Program-made: the position numbers and the translations under genes
NCBI RefSeq assembly: GCF_024609265.1
Contig: NZ_JANHMP010000004.1
Coordinates: 62,001 to 126,000 of the forward strand
DNA from: Geothrix campi
GTDB lineage: Bacteria; Acidobacteriota; Holophagae; Holophagales; Holophagaceae
Direction: 5' to 3'
DNA length: 64,000 bases
Notes under the pieces: model-generated
Database searches by the model: none
What the model was told of the DNA's origin: nothing
Seen by the model: only the letters and a program-made list of their open reading frames with translations
In this document: positions 27,073-35,793 of the stretch, in pieces
Layout of the letters: each line of letters begins with the position of its first letter
How positions within the stretch are numbered: position 1 is the stretch's first letter

Positions 27073-28775
27073 TCTTCGCCTGCTGGCGGGGGGGCGGGGA
27101 TGCCCTGGCCGAAGGCGCCCTGCGGAGGGTGGCCGACCGGATCACCGGGCCGGGCCTGGCGGGCCATCCCCACCGGGTGACCCTGGGCCCCCGGGAGGGC
27201 CTCTGCCTCACGGGGCCGGTGGGCGCCGCCGTGGTGGAGGGTCTGTCGGCCCGTCTGGGCGCCCTCGCCGGAGTGTGGACGGACTGGCATGTCCCCCGCG
27301 CCCCCGTGCCGGACGGGACCTTCGCACTGCTCCGCACCGGCGAGACCGAGGTCGAACTCTGCAGCGACTTTGCGGGCTCGCGGACGCTTTGGTACACCCT
27401 CACGGCCACGCACTTCTTCGCATCCACCTCGCAGCGGGCGCTGGTCTGCCTGCTGGAGAGTCTGGACCTCAACCGGGCCGCCTTCGCCTGGTTCCTGTCT
27501 TCGGGCTCACTCGGCCCCACCGACGCCTGGGACCGGCGGATCCACCGACTCCCCCCCGACGCCCGGCTGACCCTGGATCGGACCCGGTGGACGTTGGACC
27601 TCCAGGCGGGCGCCCTCGAATTCCGGCCACAGCCCATGGAGGCGGAGGCATGCCGGATGGACCTGCAAGCGATCCTGCGGGCCGCGATCCGACGCTTCGA
27701 CTTCAAGTCGGCCCACTGGGCCCTCCCCCTGTCGGGGGGCTACGACTCCCGGTTCATCCTCGCGACCCTGGTGGAGGCAGGTTGGAACCCCCCCACCATG
27801 ACCTGGGGTCTTGCGGCCTCCCTCACCCAGCCGGGCAACGACGCATTCATCGCCCGGCAACTCGCGGAGAGGCTGGGACTTTCCCACGACTACCTGCTCA
27901 CAGAACAGCCCGAAGTCTCGCCCGAAGAGGTCGTGGACCGGTTCCTCGCCGCCAGCGGTGGGACCACGGACCAGCTCTTTCCGTACCTGGACGGCCTGCA
28001 CATGTGGGCCACGTTCGCGGAGCGCGGCATCGCAGGTGTGATCCGGGGGGACGAGGGTTTCGGCTGGATCCCCGTGAGGACCGTGGCGCACGCACGGAGC
28101 TCCGTGGGCCTGGTCCTGCTGAAGGACTGCATGGAGGAAGCGGAGGCGGAGGAGATCGCCGACGGTGGGCAGCGTCTCCCGGAGGGGCTGGAACATCAAT
28201 CAGACGAATCGATCTCGACGTACCGGGATCGGCTCTACCACGGCTACCGGATCCCTGTCGGTCTCGCGGCCCTGAACGCGGTGAAGGCGCCCTTCGTGGA
28301 GATCGCCAGCCCCCTCCTGGAGCGGGAGGTGTTGGCCTTCGTCCGCAGGATGCCGGATGTCCTGCGCACGGATAAGGCCGTCTTCTGCCGGATCGCGAAG
28401 GCCGCAGGTCCGCCTCTGCCCTACGCGACGATGGGCGCCGACGACGACCGCAGCGACTACCTGCGTTCGGAACCCTACCTGCGATGGTTCCGCGAGGAAC
28501 TCGAGAGCGGGACCGTCGAAAAGCTGCTCCCGGAGACCTGGAGGGCCCGGCTCCAGTCCGATCTCCGGGGCGCGGCTGTAGCGGCGCCTTCCACTCGCTC
28601 GCTGAGGGCCGCTCTCAAGCGGATTGTCCCGGGTGCGTGGGTCCGCGCCGTCCGCGCCCGGATGGGGCCCGAGCACCCCTCCCGAAGGCTCCTCGTGCTG
28701 CGCACGGCGCTCGCCAGCCGGATGGTGCGCCTGCTCGAGGCGGATGCGGGGGCGATGGGTGGCAGAGCCACGTGA
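27060..28775 (+). CDS. Asparagine-synthase-like amide ligase without the glutaminase Cys
   Basis: 571 residues. The C-terminal half is an ATP-pyrophosphatase of the asparagine synthase B family with PP-loop LPLSGGYDS (222-230) and GDEGFGW (ATP-binding acidic loop). The N-terminal half follows the glutaminase fold loosely, but the protein begins MSNLIFACW, so the nucleophile Cys at position 2 is missing and free ammonia or an amine must be the donor. Relatives amidate uronic acids (WbpS type), make beta-lactams or close lasso peptides. In this locus amidation of GalNAcA or ligation of an amino acid to it is plausible (inference). ATG 27060 has GGAGGTG six bases upstream and overlaps the GT4 gene. 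Confidence 0.78.
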   Translation: MSNLIFACWRGGGDALAEGALRRVADRITGPGLAGHPHRVTLGPREGLCLTGPVGAAVVEGLSARLGALAGVWTDWHVPRAPVPDGTFALLRTGETEVELCSDFAGSRTLWYTLTATHFFASTSQRALVCLLESLDLNRAAFAWFLSSGSLGPTDAWDRRIHRLPPDARLTLDRTRWTLDLQAGALEFRPQPMEAEACRMDLQAILRAAIRRFDFKSAHWALPLSGGYDSRFILATLVEAGWNPPTMTWGLAASLTQPGNDAFIARQLAERLGLSHDYLLTEQPEVSPEEVVDRFLAASGGTTDQLFPYLDGLHMWATFAERGIAGVIRGDEGFGWIPVRTVAHARSSVGLVLLKDCMEEAEAEEIADGGQRLPEGLEHQSDESISTYRDRLYHGYRIPVGLAALNAVKAPFVEIASPLLEREVLAFVRRMPDVLRTDKAVFCRIAKAAGPPLPYATMGADDDRSDYLRSEPYLRWFREELESGTVEKLLPETWRARLQSDLRGAAVAAPSTRSLRAALKRIVPGAWVRAVRARMGPEHPSRRLLVLRTALASRMVRLLEADAGAMGGRAT

Positions 28776-28994
28776 GGTCGCGATCGCGGCGCACGGCCCA
28801 TCGGAATAAACATGCATGAAATGAGTTTGAAACACGTAAATAGCCAATCGATGCCTTGACAGGAACTTGGATCGTGAAACCATGCGAGAAAGCCGCAAGG
28901 CCGGTCAACCGGCCGTGCATTCGATGGGATTCGGAACCGTGCCGAGCCAACCTCCGAAACCCCTGAAACGCCGAAACTAGAGGTGGATCCGTAC
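28776..28994 (+). promoter_or_regulatory. Promoter and structured 5' leader before the flippase gene
   Basis: A perfect -35 (TTGACA, 28856-28861) is followed by no clear -10. The next 110 bases contain nested inverted repeats: CCAT/ATGG with CGA/TCG as an outer stem, an inner hairpin GGCCGG-TCAA-CCGGCC at 28899-28914, and a TCGG/CCGA stem further on. The leader ends at AGGTG before ATG 28995. It could be a cis-regulatory RNA; I could not fit it to a known riboswitch class. Confidence 0.35.
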
Positions 28995-30371
28995 ATGGTG
29001 GTGGTCGCACTGCGACGAGTCTGGTCTCGCCTTCCCCTCGCCGTGGCCAACCGGGGCGTGGTCCGGGCCGTGCTCACGGTCGGGTTCTTCGCGGTGGGCG
29101 TCAAGGTCGTCTCGGTCGTGAAGGAATCCATGGTGGCGGCGACCTTCGGGACCTCCAACGCCTTCGATGCCTTCGTGATCGCCACCCTGGCTCCCACCGT
29201 AGTCGTCAGCCTCATCTCCAATTCCCTGAACGCGGCCCTGATCCCAACCTACATCGGCGTCCGCAAGAAGGAGGGGCAGGACTCGGCCGGGCGGCTCTAC
29301 GCGACGGTCCTGCTCCTCAACCTTATGCTGTTGGCGGTTCTTTCCCTGGTCATCGCCTTGACCACGCCGCGGTGGCTGCCCCTCATCGCCTCGGGCTTTT
29401 CGGCTGAGAAGCTTGCGCTGGCGCAACGCCTTGTCTACTGGTCCATGCCCCTGGTGGTGGCGACCGGATTGTCCACGACCTGGGGCGCGATCCTCAATGC
29501 CCAGGAGCGGTTTGGTGTCGTGGCCTTGGCGCCGGCCCTGCAGCCGCTCTCGATACTCCTGGTCCTCCTCGTCGCCTTCCGATTGTGGGGCATCGGGGCC
29601 CTGGTTGCTGGAACCCTGCTCGGCGCGGTGCTGGAGGCGGGGCTTATCGGCTACAGCCTGTTCCGCCAGGGGCACTCCCTCCTACCGCATTGGCACGGTC
29701 TCACCGAGCCTGTCCGCCGCGTGCTCGCGCAATACGGAGCCACCATCAGCGGAGCCTTCCTGATCACGTCGATGTCCCTGGTGGATCAGGGCATGGCCTC
29801 CATGCTGGGGCCTGGGAGCAACAGCGCCCTGAGCTACGGGATGAAGATCCCCTCGGCCTTCGCAGGCCTGGGCATGGCGGCCTTGGGTACCGCCGTGCTG
29901 CCCCGGTTCTCCCAGCTCGTCAGCGACGAGAACTGGCTGGAATTCCGCCGGACGCTTTGGAAGTACCTCCTCATCGTGGGGGCCCTGAGCATCCTCCTGG
30001 CTTGCGGACTCGCGGTGGGCTCCAAGCTCATCACCACGCTGCTCTATGAACGAGGGCGCTTCCAGGCCCGCGATACGGAACTCGTCTCGTGGATCCAGAT
30101 GTTCTACCTGCTGCGCCTGCCCATCCCCATCACCGCCACGTTGCTGGTCAGGGCCCTCAATGCCATGCGCGCCAACCACATCCTGGCGGCGATCGCCGTC
30201 CTGCAGGCCGTCCTCAACGCCGTCCTTGACTGGGTCTTCATGCAACGCATGGGGGCCCCGGGGATCGCGGCCGCGTCCCTGGGTGTGTCCATGGTCGCCT
30301 TCACCTGCGTCTCGCTTTCCGTCTGGTGGCTGCTGGACAAGCACTGCCGAGGAGCCGCTGTCCATGAGTGA
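28995..30371 (+). CDS. MurJ/MviN-type lipid-linked oligosaccharide flippase
   Basis: 458 residues with about 12-14 hydrophobic segments throughout, of the MOP superfamily. VVSVVKESMVAATFGTSNAFDAFVIA near the N-terminus and the MurJ-like NAQERFGVVALAP and YGMKIPSAFAGLGMAALGTAVLPRFSQ are diagnostic. In an EPS locus it is the likely Wzx-equivalent that moves undecaprenyl-diphosphate-linked repeat units across the inner membrane. I chose ATG 28995 with AGGTG nine bases upstream; a GTG at 28983 would add four residues. The last 8 bp overlap the capA-like gene. Confidence 0.83.
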   Translation: MVVVALRRVWSRLPLAVANRGVVRAVLTVGFFAVGVKVVSVVKESMVAATFGTSNAFDAFVIATLAPTVVVSLISNSLNAALIPTYIGVRKKEGQDSAGRLYATVLLLNLMLLAVLSLVIALTTPRWLPLIASGFSAEKLALAQRLVYWSMPLVVATGLSTTWGAILNAQERFGVVALAPALQPLSILLVLLVAFRLWGIGALVAGTLLGAVLEAGLIGYSLFRQGHSLLPHWHGLTEPVRRVLAQYGATISGAFLITSMSLVDQGMASMLGPGSNSALSYGMKIPSAFAGLGMAALGTAVLPRFSQLVSDENWLEFRRTLWKYLLIVGALSILLACGLAVGSKLITTLLYERGRFQARDTELVSWIQMFYLLRLPIPITATLLVRALNAMRANHILAAIAVLQAVLNAVLDWVFMQRMGAPGIAAASLGVSMVAFTCVSLSVWWLLDKHCRGAAVHE

Positions 30372-31536
30372 GAACGACGTCCGCGTCTTCCTCGGAGGGG
30401 ACATCTGCCCGATCGGACGGATGTCTGGTCCCTTTGCCAAGGGGGAGCCCGGCCCCATCTTCGGTGATGTGCTCGACCTCATCCGGACCTGCGACTTCGC
30501 CCTGGCGAACCTGGAGTGCCCGCTGGTCGACGGAGACCCGAGACCGGTCCCGAAATCGGGGCCGAACCTGCGCGCGGCGCCCGAAGTGGCCGCCACGCTC
30601 CGGAAGAGCGGATTCCAGGCCATGGGCCTCGCCAACAACCACATCATGGATTTTGGTCCGGAGGGCCTGGAGCAGACCCGATCCGCCTGTGCCGCCGCCA
30701 ACCTGGATGTCTTCGGCGCCGGTCCTTCGCTGGCGGAGGCGCGCCGGCCGCTCATCGTGACATTGAAGGGGAGGCGGATCGCCTTCCTCGCGGTCGCGGA
30801 GGATGAGGGTTGCCTGGCCACCGATCGACGCCCGGGGGCCAATCCGGTGGACCCCATCTGGGTGGTGCGCACCCTGGCGGAATTCCGGGGACAGTTCGAT
30901 CACCTGGTGGTCCTGCTGCACGGTGGGACCGAAGGCTACCCCTACCCGGCGCCCTGGCTGAGGGAGGTCTCCAGGTTCCTGGTCGAGCAGGGCGCCGATG
31001 TGGTCGTTTGCCAGCACTCCCATTGTGTGGGGTCCATGGAGGTCCATCAGGGCGGGACGATCCTCTACGGACAGGGGAACTTCATTTTCGATTACGCCGA
31101 TCACGGCCCATTGGGAAACACGGGGCTGGGCCTGGTGATCACCTTCCGGTTGGGCCAGCCCACCTCGGTGTCGCTGCATCCCGTGACGCAGGTCCCGGGA
31201 GGAAACGGCATCCGGCTTTGCGCGGACCCGGAGGCGCAGGCGACCCTGGCACGGCTCCGGGCCCAGTCGGAGGTGCTGGCTGATCCGGAGCGTTACTCCT
31301 TGGCCTGGCAGGAATTCTGCAGCCAGCGCAGCGCCAGCTTCCTGACGCGGCTCTTCGGGCTCGGGCGCTGGCTCCAGCGGGTGAATCGGTGGGGGTGGCT
31401 GTTCCGCCACCTGACTCGGTCGGACCTGCTCCGGGTCCACAACGTGGTCAGCTGCGAAAGCCACCGGAACGCGCTCCGGACCGCCCTTGACCACCTGATC
31501 GACCTCAAGCTGCCGCCGAGCGGAGGACGAGGATGA
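30364..31536 (+). CDS. CapA-family metallophosphoesterase-like protein
   Basis: 390 residues. The CapA/PGA_cap pattern is complete: FLGGDICPIGR (N-terminal metal motif), NLECPLV, GLANNHIMDFG, LLHGGTE, CQHSHCVG and YGQGNFIFD. CapA is a calcineurin-like fold protein required for poly-gamma-glutamate capsule export; many EPS loci carry one with unknown substrate. No signal peptide is seen at the N-terminus; a moderately hydrophobic stretch (FLTRLFGLGRWLQRVNRWGWLF) lies near residue 325. It is coupled by overlap to the flippase upstream and to the Wzy-like gene downstream. Confidence 0.85.
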   Translation: MSENDVRVFLGGDICPIGRMSGPFAKGEPGPIFGDVLDLIRTCDFALANLECPLVDGDPRPVPKSGPNLRAAPEVAATLRKSGFQAMGLANNHIMDFGPEGLEQTRSACAAANLDVFGAGPSLAEARRPLIVTLKGRRIAFLAVAEDEGCLATDRRPGANPVDPIWVVRTLAEFRGQFDHLVVLLHGGTEGYPYPAPWLREVSRFLVEQGADVVVCQHSHCVGSMEVHQGGTILYGQGNFIFDYADHGPLGNTGLGLVITFRLGQPTSVSLHPVTQVPGGNGIRLCADPEAQATLARLRAQSEVLADPERYSLAWQEFCSQRSASFLTRLFGLGRWLQRVNRWGWLFRHLTRSDLLRVHNVVSCESHRNALRTALDHLIDLKLPPSGGRG

Positions 31537-32879
31537 CGGTTCCCCAGGCAACCCCTCGGTCGGAACAGGGATCTGAACGGGCCTGGACCGCCCCCGACCC
31601 GCCACGGGAGGACGGGTCCGGCGGTGACTGGACCCAGACCTACGAGTTGAAGGGGACCTGGACATTCGTGAGCTGGGGGGCGATGGTCACCATCGCCCTG
31701 GTACCCTTCACCAACCTCTTCCTCCCGGGAACCGACCGCCAGTACTCGGTGATGAGCGTGACCCAGTTGTTCTTCTGGGCCTGCCTCCTGCTCTCACCCC
31801 GGGTCCTCAAGCGGGGTCTCTCGTCCATCCTCATCTGGATGATGGTGCTGTTCGGCATCCGGTACGTCTACGGATCGCTGCTGTCCAATCTGCCAGAGCA
31901 GATGGCCGATTCCACCCGCAACATGATCCGGCCCATGCTCTGGGCCTGGGTCCTCACCGCCGCCATGCGGGTGGATCAGATCCGGAAGCGGGGCTGCGAT
32001 TTCTTCGTCCTCGGCTGCACCGTCGCCGGAGTGCTCCACTTGCTCGGTGTGGGAACCGAACAGTCGATCGGGGAAGTCCTGAATGCCCAGCGCATCTCGG
32101 CTTTCGAGCTGAATGCGAATGTCCTCGGTGTCATCTACGCCACCGGCTTTTTGATCGCCCTTGCCAGGGTGATCCAGGCCCGCGCCGGCTACGGACGCTT
32201 CACCCGCCTCCTGTTCGCGGGGGCGGGAGTCATCGCCTTGCTCGGTCTGCTGTTGACGGGTTCGCGCACGGCGGGGGTATTCGTCGCCGTGGGTTCCCTG
32301 GTGCTTGTCATGGTCGAGACTCGGCGGGCGGGATGGTCTCAGCCCGCCATCCTGACGACGGTCCTGCTCGTGGGTGGGCTCCTGGGGGTGGGTCTGGTCA
32401 ACTCCATCATCGGGCAGAGGTCGGAACGCATCGTGGATTCGGGGGTCAGCAGCGAGGCCCGGGCACGGATGGCCCCGATCCTCATCGAGCAGTTCCTCCG
32501 GGCCCCGCTGCTGGGGCTGGGGCCCGAGAACTATCGCGCGGAACTCGGACACCGGTCGAGGTCCGATAATTCCGATTTTGGAATCGTGGCCCACAATCAA
32601 TTGGCCATGTTCGCCGTGGAGATGGGGCTCTTCGGCATCGTTCCTTTTTTGAGTCTCTGCGGCCTGCTCATCTACCAATCCTGGCGGGTCCGCATGCTGG
32701 AAGGCGGCCTCCCCCTCGCGTTGGCGCTCCCTTGCGTGATCACGGCCTGCACGACCTCCAACATCGCATTCCATTGGCATTTCCACTTCATCGTGGGATT
32801 GGTCGCGGGCGCCTTCTGGGCGCAGCGGATGCGCCAGGACTCCTTAGAAGGCACTGCTTCCATGAATGGCGAGCCATGA
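31533..32879 (+). CDS. O-antigen ligase/polymerase (Wzy/WaaL-like) membrane protein
   Basis: 448 residues, polytopic. A polar N-terminal tail (about 45 residues) precedes some 10-12 membrane segments. The Wzy_C-type motif GLLLTGSRTAGVFVAVGSL is followed by a large external loop with the conserved Arg residues and GLGPENYRAELG...AHNQLAMFAVEMG, including the His needed in this family. It would polymerise flipped repeat units on the outer face of the inner membrane; ligase activity cannot be excluded. Overlaps of 4 bp at both ends couple it to capA and the ATP-grasp gene. Confidence 0.82.
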   Translation: MTVPQATPRSEQGSERAWTAPDPPREDGSGGDWTQTYELKGTWTFVSWGAMVTIALVPFTNLFLPGTDRQYSVMSVTQLFFWACLLLSPRVLKRGLSSILIWMMVLFGIRYVYGSLLSNLPEQMADSTRNMIRPMLWAWVLTAAMRVDQIRKRGCDFFVLGCTVAGVLHLLGVGTEQSIGEVLNAQRISAFELNANVLGVIYATGFLIALARVIQARAGYGRFTRLLFAGAGVIALLGLLLTGSRTAGVFVAVGSLVLVMVETRRAGWSQPAILTTVLLVGGLLGVGLVNSIIGQRSERIVDSGVSSEARARMAPILIEQFLRAPLLGLGPENYRAELGHRSRSDNSDFGIVAHNQLAMFAVEMGLFGIVPFLSLCGLLIYQSWRVRMLEGGLPLALALPCVITACTTSNIAFHWHFHFIVGLVAGAFWAQRMRQDSLEGTASMNGEP

Positions 32880-33898
32880 TCATCGGATTGAGTGATCGCA
32901 TGCGCCGGTCCCCCGCGGACTGGCGGGGGGAATTCGAGAAGGCTTGCGCCACCCTTGGCCAGGAGGCCCGTGGCATCCCAGTGGATCGTCACGACTGGAT
33001 GGAGGCGGTGAGGGGCGCTGATCTTTTCGTGTGGCGTCCGACGATGGGCGACTCGAGCGAGATGGCCGAGATCCGGACCAAGATCCCCCTCATCGAGGCG
33101 ATGGGAATCCCCTGCTTCCCCAATTCCCTCATGCTCTGGCTCTACGACGACAAGATCCGCGAGACCCTCTTCCTGAAGGCCCATGGCCATCCGGTGCCCG
33201 AGACCTTCATCAGCTTCAACGAAGCGGAATCGCGGACGTACCTGGAAGGTGCGACGTATCCCCTCATCGCGAAAACGCACATGGGCGCCTCGGCGAGCGG
33301 CGTGGTCCGCCTGGGGGACCGTGCCGAGGCCCTGCGTCTGCTGAAGGGCATCTTCCGGGGACAGAGCCTCCTGGAGAAGGTGATGGAGAAATACCATTAC
33401 ATCCCGCGCCTGGCGAAAGGCGACTTCCTCCTGTCGAGGAAGTACCGGTACTTGAACGCTTGCCCCAACTACACCTATGTCCAGGAATTCATCAAGACCG
33501 ACTCGGACTGGCGCATCACGACCCTGGGAAGGGACCTCGTGTCCGTGTTCGTCCGGCGGAACCGGCCCGACGACTTCCGGGCGAGTGGCAGTGGGCGGTG
33601 GGAGATGGTCGAGCCGGGCGATCTGCCCGGAGAGGCCTGTGATCTGGCCCTGGAGATCAGCAACCGGCACGGGTTCAGCTCCATGGCCTACGACTTCATG
33701 AAGAGCTCGAAGGGCTGGGTCATCGGCGAGCTCTCGATGACCTTCGTGCTGAACGATGTCTACACCACGACCCTCTTCCGCCGGACCGCAGAAGGATATG
33801 AAAAGCAGGCGCCGATCCCCATCGGGGTCATGCACCTGTCCGCTCTGCTGGAGGCCCGGGAAAGAGGGACGGCGATCCCCCACTGGCCCCTGTCCTGA
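32876..33898 (+). CDS. RimK-like ATP-grasp ligase
   Basis: 340 residues. The central ATP-grasp subdomains are visible: DKIRETLFLKAHGHPVPETF, YPLIAKTHMGASASGV (phosphate-binding loop) and YVQEFIKTDSDWRITTLG, with the metal-binding Glu near VIGELSMTF. RimK-type enzymes join a carboxylate to an amine, for example an amino acid to a sugar acid or peptide. In a locus with uronic acid synthesis and an amino acid:carrier-protein ligase it may amidate the polymer or its lipid-linked precursor (inference). ATG 32876 overlaps the Wzy-like stop (ATGA); upstream codons in the same frame only overlap the membrane protein. It ends the plus-strand block. Confidence 0.75.
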   Translation: MIIGLSDRMRRSPADWRGEFEKACATLGQEARGIPVDRHDWMEAVRGADLFVWRPTMGDSSEMAEIRTKIPLIEAMGIPCFPNSLMLWLYDDKIRETLFLKAHGHPVPETFISFNEAESRTYLEGATYPLIAKTHMGASASGVVRLGDRAEALRLLKGIFRGQSLLEKVMEKYHYIPRLAKGDFLLSRKYRYLNACPNYTYVQEFIKTDSDWRITTLGRDLVSVFVRRNRPDDFRASGSGRWEMVEPGDLPGEACDLALEISNRHGFSSMAYDFMKSSKGWVIGELSMTFVLNDVYTTTLFRRTAEGYEKQAPIPIGVMHLSALLEARERGTAIPHWPLS

Positions 33899-33914
33899 GA
33901 GATGCTCCGAGGGG

Positions 33915-34511
33915 CTACACCCGCCCTGGCGCGAGGAGGCCGAGGGTGGCCAGGATCACCTTGACGTTGCGCCAGATCCCCGCCCTTGCGGCGTAGTCGA
34001 GGTTGATGCGGATCTTGTCCGGCAGGATCGTCCCGGTGTAGTAGGCCTCGGGATCATCATGGCCCTCCAGCAGATCGCTCTCGTGCCGGTAGGCGATGGA
34101 GGCAAGATCCGTGATGCCCGGACGAAGATCCAGCACCCGGCGCTGCGATTCCGTATAGAGCGCCACGTACCGGGGCAACTCGGGCCGGGGGCCCACGAAG
34201 CCCATCTCGCCGGTGAGCACATTGATCAGCTGTGGGAGTTCGTCGAGTTTCCAGCGCCGCAGCCAGGCGCCTGTCTGCGTCACGCGAGGGTCCCCGCTCA
34301 CGGTGAGGGCGCGCCCGATCCGGTCCGCGTCCACCACCATGGTCCGGAATTTCCAGATCCGGAAGGGACGGCCGCCCCGACCCACCCGTACCTGCCGGTA
34401 GAAGACCGGGCCGCCTTCCGCGAGCCGGATGAGGGCGGCGATGAGGAGCAGGCCCGGGGAGAGCAGGGTCAGTCCGAGAACCGCGCCCAGGAAGTCGAAG
34501 AGCCGCGTCAT
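33915..34511 (-). CDS. PglC-like monotopic phosphoglycosyl transferase
   Basis: 198 residues, the minimal bacterial sugar transferase. A re-entrant hydrophobic helix (FDFLGAVLGLTLLSPGLLLIAALI) at the N-terminus is followed by GPVFYRQVRVGRGGRPFRIWKFRTM, then WKLDELPQLINVLTGEMGFVGPRPE, which holds the catalytic Asp-Glu. It moves a phospho-sugar from a UDP-sugar to undecaprenyl phosphate and starts the repeat unit. Size and pairing with a DegT aminotransferase 2 bp upstream suggest a 4-amino-4,6-dideoxy-HexNAc derivative as substrate, as for PglC with bacillosamine. It converges with the ATP-grasp gene. Confidence 0.9.
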   Translation of the reverse strand: MTRLFDFLGAVLGLTLLSPGLLLIAALIRLAEGGPVFYRQVRVGRGGRPFRIWKFRTMVVDADRIGRALTVSGDPRVTQTGAWLRRWKLDELPQLINVLTGEMGFVGPRPELPRYVALYTESQRRVLDLRPGITDLASIAYRHESDLLEGHDDPEAYYTGTILPDKIRINLDYAARAGIWRNVKVILATLGLLAPGRV

Positions 34512-34513
34512 GA

Positions 34514-35671
34514 TCAGGCCTGGTTCGAGCCGAGAAGATCCTCAAGGGCCTCGCAGACGTCGGAGACATCCTGGTCCGTCATTCCCGGATGCAGAGGGAG
34601 GCTCAACATCCGGCTGAAGGCATCTGCAGCCACGGGGCAAGCCTCGGGCCGGTATCCGTACTTGTCCCGGTAGTAGGGATGCATGTGCACCGGGAGGTAG
34701 TGCACCGAGGTCCCGATGTTGCGGGCCTTGAGGCCCTCGATGAGGGCGTTCCGGTCGATCCGGAGCTGCTCCGGCCGCAGGCGGAGCACATACAGGTGCC
34801 AGCTCGACACCACCTCCGGGCGTTCGACGGGGAGTTGGAGGCAGGCCAGGTGGCCCAGCCTTTCCTGGTAGGTGGCCACGACTTCCCGGCGCCGCCGCTG
34901 GAAGTCCTCCAGGCGGTCCAGCTGATGCAGGCCCAGGGCCGCCTGGATATCCGTCATGTTGTACTTGAACCCAGGCAGGACGACTTCGTAGTACCAGGAG
35001 CCGCTCCGGTCGAAGCGCTTCCAGGCATCCCGGTTCATGCCGTGATGGCCGTAGATGCGGCTCTTCTCCACGAGATCCGCGTCTCCGGTCAGGCAGCCGC
35101 CCTCCGAGGTGGTGATGTTCTTGGTGGCGTAGAAGCTGAAGGCCGCGAGGTTGGACCGGGAACCCACGAGGTCGCCCCGGTAGCGCGCGGAGATGGCGTG
35201 CGCGGCGTCCTCGAGGACCTGGAGACCGTGGCGGTCGGCCAGCCCGAAGATGGCGTCGAGATCCACCGGGTGCCCGGCGTAATGGACTGGAAGGATGGCC
35301 TTGGTTCTCGGGGTGATGGCACGGGCCGCGGCTTCGGGATCCAGGTTCAACGTGTCTGCGGTCACGTCCACCAGGATCGGCCTGGCGCCGACGTGTTCGA
35401 CGACGTTTGCCGTGGCGCAGAAGGTCATGGAGGGCACGAGCACCTCATCGCCGGGGCCGATGCCCATGGCCAGGAGGCCCACGTGGAGGCCGGCCGTGCA
35501 GGAGTTGAGACCCACCACGGCCGGCGCGCCGAAATAGTCCTTCAGCTTGGTCTCGAACGCCTTGGTTTTCGGCCCCGTCGTGATCCAGTCGGACCTCAGG
35601 GTGTCCATCACTTCATCGCGCTCCAGGTCGCCGATGGAGGGCGGGCTGAAAGGCAGGAAGGTCTCCCTCAT
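34514..35671 (-). CDS. DegT/DnrJ/EryC1/StrS aminotransferase (PglE-like)
   Basis: 385 residues, PLP-dependent sugar aminotransferase. The PLP Lys184 lies in FSFYATKNITTSEGG, with EDAAHAIS for the pyridine-N Asp and GLNSCTAGLHVGL for the phosphate cup. It would aminate C4 of the UDP-4-keto-6-deoxy-GlcNAc made by the WbpM-like dehydratase at the other end of the locus. The ATG has AAAGGG seven bases upstream. The following PglC-like gene starts 2 bp after the stop. The 122-bp upstream region is AT-rich and divergent from a beta-helix gene, so it must contain both promoters; no sharp promoter could be chosen. Confidence 0.9.
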   Translation of the reverse strand: MRETFLPFSPPSIGDLERDEVMDTLRSDWITTGPKTKAFETKLKDYFGAPAVVGLNSCTAGLHVGLLAMGIGPGDEVLVPSMTFCATANVVEHVGARPILVDVTADTLNLDPEAAARAITPRTKAILPVHYAGHPVDLDAIFGLADRHGLQVLEDAAHAISARYRGDLVGSRSNLAAFSFYATKNITTSEGGCLTGDADLVEKSRIYGHHGMNRDAWKRFDRSGSWYYEVVLPGFKYNMTDIQAALGLHQLDRLEDFQRRRREVVATYQERLGHLACLQLPVERPEVVSSWHLYVLRLRPEQLRIDRNALIEGLKARNIGTSVHYLPVHMHPYYRDKYGYRPEACPVAADAFSRMLSLPLHPGMTDQDVSDVCEALEDLLGSNQA

Positions 35672-35793
35672 GAAATCCCTTTCGAAGACAAAATATTAAT
35701 CGATTTATTCTATCAGCGAAGATGACAAATAAGGTCATCAGAAGGCGTGGTCGACATTGATGGTCCTGGCAGGCCGGGCTATCCTTGCACGCT

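Noticed and set aside
28862-28960. GEMM-type c-di-GMP riboswitch in the flippase leader
   Set aside because: There is AAACC and CGCAAGGCC, but the GAAA tetraloop hairpin and the GGACGCAAAGCC core are not in the right order, so I report only a structured leader.
35770-35790. Sigma54 site before beta-helix gene 2
   Set aside because: A TTGCAC is preceded by GGG, but the distance between the GG and GC elements is one base off and the rest of the -24 box does not match.
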